A stretch of DNA of 11,134 nt from NCBI GenBank assembly GCA_964352225.1, contig CAYGRM010000221.1, positions 1-11,134 of the forward strand. Reading direction: 5' to 3'. The notes below the pieces were generated by a model, which searched no databases, was not told where the DNA came from, and saw only the letters and a program-made list of their open reading frames with translations. Numbering within the stretch: the stretch's first letter is position 1; every line of letters starts with the position of its first letter. Positions 1-6,566 of the stretch are shown piece by piece. This stretch comes from CAJQQY01 sp964352225 (lineage in GTDB: Bacteria; Bacteroidota; Bacteroidia; Chitinophagales; Saprospiraceae). A program made the position numbers and the translations under genes.

Positions 1-165
1 TTCAAAAAAATCATTGCATACCCTCGGTCTGGAATTATTTTTTTGGAGGAAATGGTGGAAAAATAGACCGTCAAAAACTATATTTAATATTGACCAGTTA
101 CTTATTTACCAAAAATCTTATTGCTTTTTTTAGGTCTGCTGAAGCAGACCGCTATGTACGAAGTG
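1..165. other. Intergenic stretch downstream of folA, possible gene tail
   Basis: No complete gene is visible here. The plus strand is open from the window edge in frame 1 to a TAG at 64-66, giving a 21-residue protein-like tail (…AYPRSGIIFLEEMVEK), so the 3' end of a gene convergent with folA is possible. Frame 3 is also open, to a TAA at 186-188, which overlaps folA, so the choice of frame is not secure. A perfect stem lies at 133-150 (GGTCTGC, TGAA loop, GCAGACC). A 6-bp pair CGGTCT/AGACCG lies at 25-30 and 65-70. Neither is followed closely by a T run in the direction that would make a standard terminator. Confidence 0.3.
133..150. repeat. Short perfect palindrome GGTCTGC-TGAA-GCAGACC
   Basis: The 7-bp GC-rich stem with a 4-nt loop stands out in very AT-rich DNA just past the folA stop. 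On the folA (minus) strand the stem is followed by an A run, not a T run; on the plus strand it is followed by mixed sequence and T8 only at about 169-176. It is therefore not a typical intrinsic terminator. It could slow RNA decay at the folA 3' end or belong to a dispersed palindrome family. Only the stem itself is seen; any function is inference. Confidence 0.45.
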
Positions 166-657
166 CTATTTTTTTTGAAAAATCTTAAACGTGTAATTAT
201 GTTCATTTTTTTCGTCAGCTTGATGAGCCTCTTCGCTGAGGAGTTCCCACTCCTCCATATTTAATTCAGGAAAAATGATATCGCCCTCCACTTCCAAATC
301 AACCTCAGTCAAATATAATTTGTCAGTATATTTCATTCCCAATTCGTAGATTTGAGCACCTCCAATAATGAAGGCTTCTTCTTCCCCATTTTCCTCGGCG
401 ATTTTCAATGCCTCTTCCAATGAATGCAAAACGTAACAATTAGAGACGAGGTAGAAAGGATTACGCGTCAAAATCATATTAGTCCTTTTGGGTAAAGGTT
501 TCCCAATTGATTCGTAACAATTTCGTCCCATAATGATGTGATGATTTAAAGTAGTTTTTTTAAAATACTTCAAATCCGCAGGTAAATACCAAGGAATATC
601 ATTGTCTTTTCCGATGACATTATTTTTAGCAGTAGCAACGATGGTTGAAACGATCAT
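166..657 (-). CDS. folA: Dihydrofolate reductase
   Basis: Cytosolic enzyme that reduces 7,8-dihydrofolate to tetrahydrofolate with NADPH, supplying one-carbon carriers for thymidylate, purine and methionine synthesis; it is the trimethoprim target. The 163 residues cover the whole single-domain family (E. coli FolA has 159). The opening VIGKDNDIPWYLPADLKYFKK contains the substrate-site Asp28 (E. coli Asp27). MGR at 43-45 and IGGAQIYE at 98-105 are the NADPH-binding segments, and LYLTEVDLEVEGD at 114-126 holds the Thr117 that pairs with the active-site Asp. The ending HNYTFKIFQKK is typical. The ATG start aligns with family N-termini; its leader is A-rich without a Shine-Dalgarno. It lies 67 nt after capA with a hairpin between, so it may not be strictly co-transcribed. 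Identity is seen directly from motifs. Confidence 0.97.
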   Translation of the reverse strand: MIVSTIVATAKNNVIGKDNDIPWYLPADLKYFKKTTLNHHIIMGRNCYESIGKPLPKRTNMILTRNPFYLVSNCYVLHSLEEALKIAEENGEEEAFIIGGAQIYELGMKYTDKLYLTEVDLEVEGDIIFPELNMEEWELLSEEAHQADEKNEHNYTFKIFQKK

Positions 658-698
658 TTTTAATTTATTGTAAATTTTGGCTAATTGATTATTGAGTT

Positions 699-739
699 AA
701 AAAAAGTAGATTACTGATTTTAAATCATTTACTTTTTTT
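699..739 (-). terminator. AT-rich hairpin at the end of capA, candidate terminator
   Basis: A perfect 10-bp inverted pair AAAAAAAGTA (699-708) and TACTTTTTTT (730-739) encloses a second small stem GATT-TTA-AATC at 716-726. On the minus strand this reads A-tract, hairpin, T-tract. The 5' arm is made of the last codons of capA (Lys-Lys-Ser-Lys) and the stop TGA lies inside the structure. Because it is symmetrical it could stop transcription from either side. The stem is almost all A-T, so termination is likely to be weak or partial. Confidence 0.4.
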
Positions 740-1942
740 GATTTCTTTTTTCATTGGCTCTAATCTGGGAATATCGCCAAGTTCTTCGAGGGTGATTATT
801 CTTTCGGAACTGTTGGAATTATTTAAGTGTTTTCGAGTCTTTTTACCAAAAGCATTTAGAGCGCTTTGATTTTCTTCATCCATTCCAAGATACTTCCCAT
901 TTCCATTTTCGAATGGAGAAATTGGAAGCGCAAAGTAAATACTTTTTTTATTAGATTCTTGGTAAACATATCGCCAAACTGGAATAAAATGATGCTCCCC
1001 TAAATTAACTTTATTGGTCTTTATATTTTTCTCCAAAGTAACCTCAAACATAAATCCACCTTCTGTATTTGGAGTAGTTTGACCTGATAAAAAATTACCA
1101 AGTGAATAAGTAACCAATGTTTTTTTAGACGTAGAATCTGGTTGTTCAACATCCATTTCTCGAATTGGTTGTACCACATGTGGATGCATGCCGATAATCA
1201 AATCTGCTCCCCAGTTAAATATTTTTTTTGCTAGCCTTCGTTGTTTTTCATTTTCAACATATTTATATTCTTCCCCCCAATGAGTGATCACGATGATTGC
1301 ATCGGGTTTAAGTTGATGGGCTAACTTCATATCCTCTTCAATCAATTTTTCATCAATATAATTGACGATAACTGGTGGTGTAGTTTTGATTCCATTAGTT
1401 CCATAGGTGTAGTTTAAGAAAGCGATTTTGAAATCATTCTTATAAACAATCAATGGATAATGTAATTCTCGATCTTCTTTATTTTTAAAAGTTCCGGTTT
1501 GGTAAAAACCATAATCTTTGATAGTGGAAATGGTATTGATGACTCCTTTTTTTCCAGCATCATTGGAATGATTATTAGCGGTGACTAACATGTCAAAACC
1601 TGCTAATCGAAGACCTAGTGCTAATTCATCTGGAGATCGAAATTGGGGATAACCTCGATAAGGTGGTTTGCCTGGAAGAGTCACTTCAAGATTGGCTATA
1701 GCCAAATCTGCTTTCTCAATGATGGGTTTTACATATTGAAAACAAGGTTCGTAATTGTAGGATTCATGCTTGACGATTTCCGCTGATTCGATTTGCGGAT
1801 CGTGTCCCATGACATCCCCGACGAAGAGTAAATTTATTTTTGAAATGCTATCTGACTGGACTTGAGCTGAAATATTTTTTCCAAAAAAACATAAGCATAG
1901 AAGAAGCAAAAAGAAATATGATCTCAATGTAAAAGACTTCAT
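725..1942 (-). CDS. Secreted CapA-family metallophosphatase-fold protein
   Basis: Member of the CapA/PgsA (PGA_cap) family, which has a calcineurin-like metallophosphatase fold. In Bacillus, CapA/PgsA takes part in poly-gamma-glutamate capsule synthesis. A signal peptide is clear: Lys/Arg-containing start, hydrophobic core at about 9-21, likely cleavage after ISA at 24-26, so the mature protein is periplasmic or surface-exposed. Family motifs appear in order: GDVMGHD 42-48, NLE 84-86, NNHSND 123-128, HWGEE 221-225, HPHVVQP 253-259 and SLGNF 280-284. These carry the His, Asp, Asn and Glu residues expected of the metal centre. The tail after about 330 is lysine-rich and specific to this protein. 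No pgsB, pgsC or capB/C neighbours are present, so polyglutamate synthesis is not implied. Its place 55 nt after mrdA suggests a cell-envelope role, but the substrate is unknown. Fold assignment is secure; function is not. Confidence 0.88.
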   Translation of the reverse strand: MKSFTLRSYFFLLLLCLCFFGKNISAQVQSDSISKINLLFVGDVMGHDPQIESAEIVKHESYNYEPCFQYVKPIIEKADLAIANLEVTLPGKPPYRGYPQFRSPDELALGLRLAGFDMLVTANNHSNDAGKKGVINTISTIKDYGFYQTGTFKNKEDRELHYPLIVYKNDFKIAFLNYTYGTNGIKTTPPVIVNYIDEKLIEEDMKLAHQLKPDAIIVITHWGEEYKYVENEKQRRLAKKIFNWGADLIIGMHPHVVQPIREMDVEQPDSTSKKTLVTYSLGNFLSGQTTPNTEGGFMFEVTLEKNIKTNKVNLGEHHFIPVWRYVYQESNKKSIYFALPISPFENGNGKYLGMDEENQSALNAFGKKTRKHLNNSNSSERIITLEELGDIPRLEPMKKEIKKSK

Positions 1943-1958
1943 TGATTGTTTTTTTTAC

Positions 1959-1985
1959 AAAAAAAAATTAACCGTTCACAGTTAA
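1959..1985 (-). terminator. Weak hairpin plus T9 between mrdA and capA
   Basis: On the minus strand a short stem TTAAC / GTTAA (plus positions 1981-1985 and 1968-1972) with an 8-nt loop is followed at once by nine T residues (plus A run 1959-1967). The arrangement is that of an intrinsic terminator, but the stem has only five pairs, one of them G-C. It may give partial attenuation between mrdA and capA or mean nothing. Confidence 0.2.
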
Positions 1986-1997
1986 CCATTAAAAAAC

Positions 1998-3851
1998 TTA
2001 TGGATTAATTTTGATCAAATCAGCATCTAACATTCTGGTTTCCCAAAACTTTTTAGCAGGAGAAATTTCACCAGTCAAATATTTTTCAATTATCAAACTT
2101 GCTATGGGTGCTGCATACCTAGTCCCCCACACGCCATGTTCTACATAAACAGCGACTGCAATTCTTGGATTATCCTTGGGTGCAAATGCAAAAAATACCG
2201 AGTGATCTGCACCAAGTGGATTTTGTGAAGTTCCAGTTTTTCCACAAACTGCGATCCCTGGAATAGCGGCATTAGTTGCAGTTCCATTGGTAGTTACCTT
2301 TTCCATACCATCGATGATTGGTTGGAAGTATTCCTCTTTGATTCTTACTTTTTTAGGGTCTGTTTTTTCAAAAAGCATTTCCTTTCCATTTTCTTTATAT
2401 CCTTTAATCAAATGTGGTTTGTGATACCAACCTTTATTCGCAATGATTGCTGCGAGGTTCGCCATTTGTAAAGTAGTCAGTTGTATTTCTCCTTGCCCAA
2501 TTCCAATGGAGGTAATCGTGGGCGATCGCCAACTTCCCTTTTCCTTAGGATACATAAAATCGTAAGTTTTCGAAGTCGGAATGTTTCCTTTATCCTCATG
2601 TGGGTAATCTACCCCAAGTGTTTGACCTAAACCGAAATCTGACCAGTAACTTGCCAAAGTATCTAATCCTTCATAGGGATTACTGTAGCCATATTTATCT
2701 ACTGTATTTCTTAAGAGATTGAAAAAGTAAGTATTACAGGAATGTTGAATTGCAGATTGAATATTAGGTACGGGACCACTATGGTGACATCTCTGATTTC
2801 GTCCATTATTATTAAAATAACCAGGACAATAAAGGTAACGATCGGGAGTGGTAACGCCCATTTCCATGGCAGCTAACCCCATCACAGTTTTAAAAATAGA
2901 ACCTGGAGGATATTTTGCCATCACCGCTCGATCAAAAAATGGTTGCAAAGAATCTGATTGCAATTCTGCAAATGCTTCGCCTCTTTTTCGATTAATCGTT
3001 AAAATATTTGGGTCGTAAGTCGGCATACTTGCCATGGTCAAAATTTCTCCAGTCCTTGGTTCGATGGCAACGATACTACCCGTTTTGTTTACCATCAATT
3101 GTTCGGCATAAGCTTGTAATTCAATATCAATCGAAGAGACTAAATTCTTACCTGATATTGCTGGCTCATTGTCTCGTCCATCTCGATATGAACCAACTTC
3201 TCGACCTCGGTTATCTTTCAAAATTAACTCTCGTCCTTTTTCACCTCGAAGGAGTTCTTCGTATTGAAATTCTAATCCACTTGCTCCGATGTAATCTCCA
3301 CTTTTATATTTTCCCTCTGATTTTTCAATTTGAAATGAATTTACCTCACTAATGTATCCTAACAAATGTGCTGCATTGGGATATGGGTAAGATCGTACAT
3401 TCCGAACTTGAACAAAAAAACCAGGATATTCAAAAAGGTGTTCTTGAAAACGAGCAAAAGTTTCGGTGGATATTTTTTTGAGAAAAGTGGTTGGCTGGCG
3501 TTTATCGTACCTATTGCTTCTCCAATTCTTATTAGTATTTTCTATAAAATCTTTTTTGGTAATGTTCAGTAATTTACAAAACTCGACTGTATCCATTTTA
3601 GGATCGATCTGACTGTAGGTAAACATCAAATCGAACATCGCATTATTGTTGACTAATAATTTATCATTTCGATCAAAAATCAACCCTCTCGAAGGATACA
3701 ATATATTAGTTCCAAAAGTGGCAGCTTCTGCATATTGGCTGGCACTTTTATCCCATACTTGGATATAAAATGCCTTTCCTAACAAGACAATTGCAGTTAA
3801 GAAAAATATAACTTGAATTACTTTTTGGCGATATAGTAATGTATCCTTCAT
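1998..3851 (-). CDS. mrdA: Penicillin-binding protein 2, peptidoglycan transpeptidase
   Basis: Class B PBP that cross-links new peptidoglycan during side-wall elongation; it is anchored in the inner membrane with its catalytic domain in the periplasm and works with RodA under MreBCD control. The 617 residues show a cytoplasmic tail and one membrane anchor at about 11-30. RGLIFDRN at 55-62 is the hallmark of the class B N-terminal domain, followed by the dimerisation/pedestal region to about 240 and then the transpeptidase domain. Catalytic motifs are complete: SIFK with nucleophile Ser318 and Lys321 (in PPGSIFK), SCN at 371-373, and KTGTS at 538-542. A Cys/His-containing insert, YCPGYFNNNGRNQRCHH at 341-357, is of the PBP2 type. 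The gene starts 4 nt after mreD, so the two are co-transcribed. No rodA follows. Arg codons favour CGA (about 12 of 28 by hand count). Confidence 0.96.
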   Translation of the reverse strand: MKDTLLYRQKVIQVIFFLTAIVLLGKAFYIQVWDKSASQYAEAATFGTNILYPSRGLIFDRNDKLLVNNNAMFDLMFTYSQIDPKMDTVEFCKLLNITKKDFIENTNKNWRSNRYDKRQPTTFLKKISTETFARFQEHLFEYPGFFVQVRNVRSYPYPNAAHLLGYISEVNSFQIEKSEGKYKSGDYIGASGLEFQYEELLRGEKGRELILKDNRGREVGSYRDGRDNEPAISGKNLVSSIDIELQAYAEQLMVNKTGSIVAIEPRTGEILTMASMPTYDPNILTINRKRGEAFAELQSDSLQPFFDRAVMAKYPPGSIFKTVMGLAAMEMGVTTPDRYLYCPGYFNNNGRNQRCHHSGPVPNIQSAIQHSCNTYFFNLLRNTVDKYGYSNPYEGLDTLASYWSDFGLGQTLGVDYPHEDKGNIPTSKTYDFMYPKEKGSWRSPTITSIGIGQGEIQLTTLQMANLAAIIANKGWYHKPHLIKGYKENGKEMLFEKTDPKKVRIKEEYFQPIIDGMEKVTTNGTATNAAIPGIAVCGKTGTSQNPLGADHSVFFAFAPKDNPRIAVAVYVEHGVWGTRYAAPIASLIIEKYLTGEISPAKKFWETRMLDADLIKINP

Positions 3852-3855
3852 AAAC

Positions 3856-4377
3856 TTAATCTCTTGGATTAAATATTCTCACATATAATAATATTATAAC
3901 GTAAGAAACTAAAAAACTAAATATAGTTCTCAACACAATTTCTAACCAATATACATGTGTGAAAACACTCACTATAAAATAAAACAAAAAATGGAAAAAT
4001 AATAACGAACTCGAATAAATTAAAAACCAAACGAATCCATAGTTTTTAATATTGGGACTATGGTTGACATTATAACCTCCTCTTGGGGTCAGTATTTTCA
4101 AAGCAAAAGGACGAAGGAATGCTAAAAAAACAGTTGCACTAGCATGTACACCATAAGATGTATAAAAAATATCAACTGTGAGTCCCAACAAAAATCCTAG
4201 AAAAATTAAAAGAGGATCAGGTGTTCGAATTGGCAATAGCAAAATAAATAACGGATAGACCATCACATGCACATAATTAAAATCGCCCCATCCAACGGTC
4301 ATTTGTCTGAAAACCAAGACTTGAATAAATACTAAAAATAAAAATCGTAATGAATGTGTAATCGTAGTATTATTCAT
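3856..4377 (-). CDS. mreD: Rod shape-determining membrane protein MreD
   Basis: Small integral inner-membrane protein of the elongasome, thought to link MreC and PBP2/RodA to MreB filaments. The 173 residues are almost entirely hydrophobic, with about five membrane helices (roughly 9-27, 37-52, 55-75, 114-140, 145-168). The segment GLTVDIFYTSYGVHASATVFLAFLRP at about 65-90 is the most family-like part. MreD is poorly conserved, so the call rests on this segment, the length, and the fixed order mreC-mreD-mrdA. Its ATG lies inside the end of mreC (8-nt overlap) and its stop is 4 nt before mrdA, a layout that indicates translational coupling. No catalytic residues are expected. Confidence 0.9.
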   Translation of the reverse strand: MNNTTITHSLRFLFLVFIQVLVFRQMTVGWGDFNYVHVMVYPLFILLLPIRTPDPLLIFLGFLLGLTVDIFYTSYGVHASATVFLAFLRPFALKILTPRGGYNVNHSPNIKNYGFVWFLIYSSSLLFFHFLFYFIVSVFTHVYWLEIVLRTIFSFLVSYVIILLYVRIFNPRD

Positions 4378-5212
4378 CTTCTTTTCCCTCCTCTATTTCT
4401 TTAAATTCGTCTTTGAATAAATTATTGACAATGTAAACATATCGAGTATTACTCAAATCATTAAATAATTCTACGGTGATAGAGTGAAAATTTCCACCTT
4501 GAGGATCTTCTTCTATTTTAATAATTTTTCCAATTGGAAGTCCTCCTGGAAAATATGAGGAAGCGCCACTTGTTTGGATGATATCGTTAACTTTTGGGTC
4601 CAAGTGCTTTGGAATATATTTCAATTCCATCAATTTTGGATTTCCAATACTCGTCCAAACTAAAGTACCAAATGCATTTAACCTAGCTACCTTTGCACTA
4701 ATCTTTGAATCTCTATGTAATACAGACATTACTCTTGAATATCGATTATTGGAACTAACGACAATTCCCACAATTCCTTTGTTATCAAATACTCCCATTC
4801 GAGTATTGATTCCATCTTTGACTCCTCTATTTAAAGTAAGAAAATTATTGGGTAGGTTGATCGTATTACTAATAACCTTTGCGGAAGTGTAAGTATATTG
4901 TTGTTCGTAGTCTTCCGTAGTATATTTCGCTGAATCTTGTTTGATCGTTTTTAGAAACTTGGCTTCGTCTTGTTGTTGTTTCAACTCTGCGATGACTCCT
5001 GCTAAGGAATCATTTACTGCCGACAAGTTCCAATACTGCGTAATTTCTCCCCAGCCATGCGTCATACTATCTGACATGATGCTTCTGGAATTATGGTAAA
5101 TTTCTCTTTGATCTTTATTGAAAGTTACCACAAGTGATAGACAAATGACTTCCAAAATTAAGAAAACCAAAACCCCTCCACCTCTCGTAAATATTGCAAT
5201 AATTTGTCTCAT
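4370..5212 (-). CDS. mreC: Rod shape-determining protein MreC
   Basis: Bitopic periplasmic scaffold of the elongasome that binds and activates PBP2. The 280 residues have a short cytoplasmic N-terminus, one membrane helix at about 13-30, a Gln/Glu/Lys-rich helical and probably coiled-coil segment at about 62-95, and then the double beta-barrel core. The core shows family features: SAKVISNTINLPNNFLTLNRG at 110-130, GVKDGINTRMGVFDNKGIVGIV at 130-151, HRDSKISAKV at 166-175 and TSGASSYFPGGLPIGKI at 214-230. The last dozen residues are acidic (EIEEGKEDE). The ATG start is set by the conserved short N-terminus. The mreD start codon lies within its last codons. The leader between mreB and mreC carries a long palindrome that may alter the MreB to MreC ratio (inference). 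Confidence 0.95.
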   Translation of the reverse strand: MRQIIAIFTRGGGVLVFLILEVICLSLVVTFNKDQREIYHNSRSIMSDSMTHGWGEITQYWNLSAVNDSLAGVIAELKQQQDEAKFLKTIKQDSAKYTTEDYEQQYTYTSAKVISNTINLPNNFLTLNRGVKDGINTRMGVFDNKGIVGIVVSSNNRYSRVMSVLHRDSKISAKVARLNAFGTLVWTSIGNPKLMELKYIPKHLDPKVNDIIQTSGASSYFPGGLPIGKIIKIEEDPQGGNFHSITVELFNDLSNTRYVYIVNNLFKDEFKEIEEGKEDE

Positions 5213-5242
5213 GACAAGGAAAGTAAAAAATGATGAAGTGAG

Positions 5243-5309
5243 AGTGATGAACTATAAGTGATAAGTTTTATGAGAGGGACTCATCACTTATCACTCCTAG
5301 TTCATCACT
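5243..5309. repeat. Long palindromic repeat between mreB and mreC
   Basis: Two 24-nt arms, 5243-5266 and 5286-5309, match as inverted repeats at 22 of 24 positions. The 19-nt interior folds further through ATGAG/CTCAT. The arms are built of the modules AGTGATGAAC and AGTGATAAGT. The structure starts about 6 nt past the mreB stop and ends 30 nt before the mreC start. On the mreB-mreC strand the nearest T run (T6) comes only about 14 nt after the stem, so it is not a standard terminator. A related palindrome lies at 9278-9353. It is probably a dispersed intergenic element, possibly acting as an RNA stabiliser or attenuator within the operon (inference). Confidence 0.8.
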
Positions 5310-5314
5310 AATAA

Positions 5315-6346
5315 TTAAACGCTTTTTCTATCTATCAAAAAGGAAAATCTATCTGTATTTTTCAAAGCAATTCCAGTTCCTCTGACAACTGCTCGAAGTG
5401 GATCATCTGCCACATGCACAGGTAGTTTTGTTTTTTGTTCGATTCTTTTATCCAAGCCTCGCAACAATGCTCCTCCACCAGTCAAATGCAAACCAGTTTT
5501 GTAAATATCAGATGCTAATTCAGGTGGCGTTGTTTCCAATGCTCTCAAAACGGCATCTTCAATTTTACTGATAGATTTATCTAAGGCATGGGCAATTTCG
5601 GTATAAGCTACATAGATTTGTTTTGGAATACCCGTCATCAAATCTCTTCCATTCACCGCATAATCTTCTGGTGGATTTTCCAATTCGTGCAAAGCAGATC
5701 CCACATGAATTTTAATTTGTTCAGCCGTTCTTTCTCCAATGAGGATATTGTGCTGACGTTTCATGTAGTTCATAATATCATTGGTAAATTCATCTCCTGC
5801 AATTCGAATAGATTGATCACAAACAATTCCTGACAAGGCAATTACTGCAATCTCAGTTGTTGCTCCCCCTATATCAATAATCATATTTCCAATCGGTTCT
5901 TCCACATCTAACCCAATTCCAAGTGCAGCTGCCATTGGTTCATGAATCAAATATGTCTCTTTTGAATCCACGTGATCCGCCGAATCAAAAACAGCTCTTT
6001 TCTCCACCTCTGTAATTCCTGAAGGGATGCAAATCACCATTTTCAAATGAGTAAAAAATTTCCGCTTATTTCCAGCCATGTTGATCATCCCTTCAATCAT
6101 ACTTTCTGCTGCTTGAAAATCCGCGATCACTCCATCTTTCAAAGGCCTAATTGTCTTTATATTATCATGTGTTTTTTCATGCATTTGCATGGCTTTTCTT
6201 CCTACTGCTATCGTTTCCCCTGTTGTCCTGTTCAACGCTACAATTGAAGGCTCATCAATCACTATATTCCCATCTTGGATAATTAGCGTATTCGCTGTTC
6301 CCAAGTCAATTGCCAATTCTTGAGTAAAAAAACTAAATAATTTCAT
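5315..6346 (-). CDS. mreB: Rod shape-determining actin homologue MreB
   Basis: Bacterial actin that polymerises with ATP under the inner membrane and steers the elongation machinery. The 343 residues cover the full family. Nucleotide-pocket motifs are in place: phosphate-1 DLGTANT at 14-20, HEPMAAALG with the presumed catalytic Glu136, phosphate-2 DIGGATTEIAV at 158-168, and the adenosine motif LTGGGALLRGLD at 288-299. E. coli MreB has Gly where this protein has Ala162 in phosphate-2; this is a mild substitution. The N-terminus MKLFSFFTQE is amphipathic/hydrophobic, as expected for membrane binding. The gene heads the mreBCD-mrdA cluster, 220 nt downstream of the M16 gene stop. That gap holds a possible -7 promoter box and an AT-rich leader, so mreB probably has its own promoter. 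Confidence 0.98.
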   Translation of the reverse strand: MKLFSFFTQELAIDLGTANTLIIQDGNIVIDEPSIVALNRTTGETIAVGRKAMQMHEKTHDNIKTIRPLKDGVIADFQAAESMIEGMINMAGNKRKFFTHLKMVICIPSGITEVEKRAVFDSADHVDSKETYLIHEPMAAALGIGLDVEEPIGNMIIDIGGATTEIAVIALSGIVCDQSIRIAGDEFTNDIMNYMKRQHNILIGERTAEQIKIHVGSALHELENPPEDYAVNGRDLMTGIPKQIYVAYTEIAHALDKSISKIEDAVLRALETTPPELASDIYKTGLHLTGGGALLRGLDKRIEQKTKLPVHVADDPLRAVVRGTGIALKNTDRFSFLIDRKSV

Positions 6347-6382
6347 TTATTATTTCTCTGTTTTTAATCTGTTTTTTTGAAT

Positions 6383-6420
6383 AAAAAAAAACCTTTAAAA
6401 CGGTTTAAAACTCCTTTAAA
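6383..6420 (-). promoter_or_regulatory. TTTAAAAC repeats and weak hairpin with T9 in the mreB leader
   Basis: Three closely spaced copies of CTTTAAAA or GTTTAAAA lie at about 6393-6420. Within them AAACC (6389-6393) pairs with GGTTT (6402-6406), and on the minus strand this hairpin runs straight into nine T residues (plus A run 6383-6391), about 35 nt before the mreB ATG. The layout resembles a weak terminator or attenuator in the mreB leader, but the stem is only five pairs. Simple AT-rich sequence is an alternative. Confidence 0.25.
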
Positions 6421-6476
6421 AATTTGTGGTGAAGATAGAAAAAATTATTCAGAGTTCTTAGTTGATTTCTTGAGTC

Positions 6477-6484
6477 CAAAAGTA
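6477..6484 (-). promoter_or_regulatory. Possible -7 promoter box of mreB
   Basis: On the minus strand the sequence is TACTTTTG, a full match to the Bacteroidota consensus TAnnTTTG. It lies about 130 nt upstream of the mreB ATG. No TTG-type -33 element is found at the usual distance upstream, so support is moderate. If used, the mreB transcript would carry a leader of about 125 nt. Confidence 0.35.
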
Positions 6485-6566
6485 AAAAATGTATCATTCT
6501 TTTCTTCTCGTAATTAATTATCAAATATGTCCTTTTTCTGAATAACGAATATCGATTCAAGAAAAA

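Noticed and set aside
725..1942. A poly-gamma-glutamate capsule locus
   Set aside because: Only the CapA-type protein is present; the synthetase and membrane partner genes (pgsB/capB, pgsC/capC) are absent.
3008..3572. Plus-strand open frames of 114 and 68 codons inside mrdA
   Set aside because: They lie wholly opposite the PBP2 gene, with no family features and no start context of their own.
4578..4892. 104-codon plus-strand frame opposite mreC
   Set aside because: The overlap is antisense to conserved MreC core motifs and there is no independent support.
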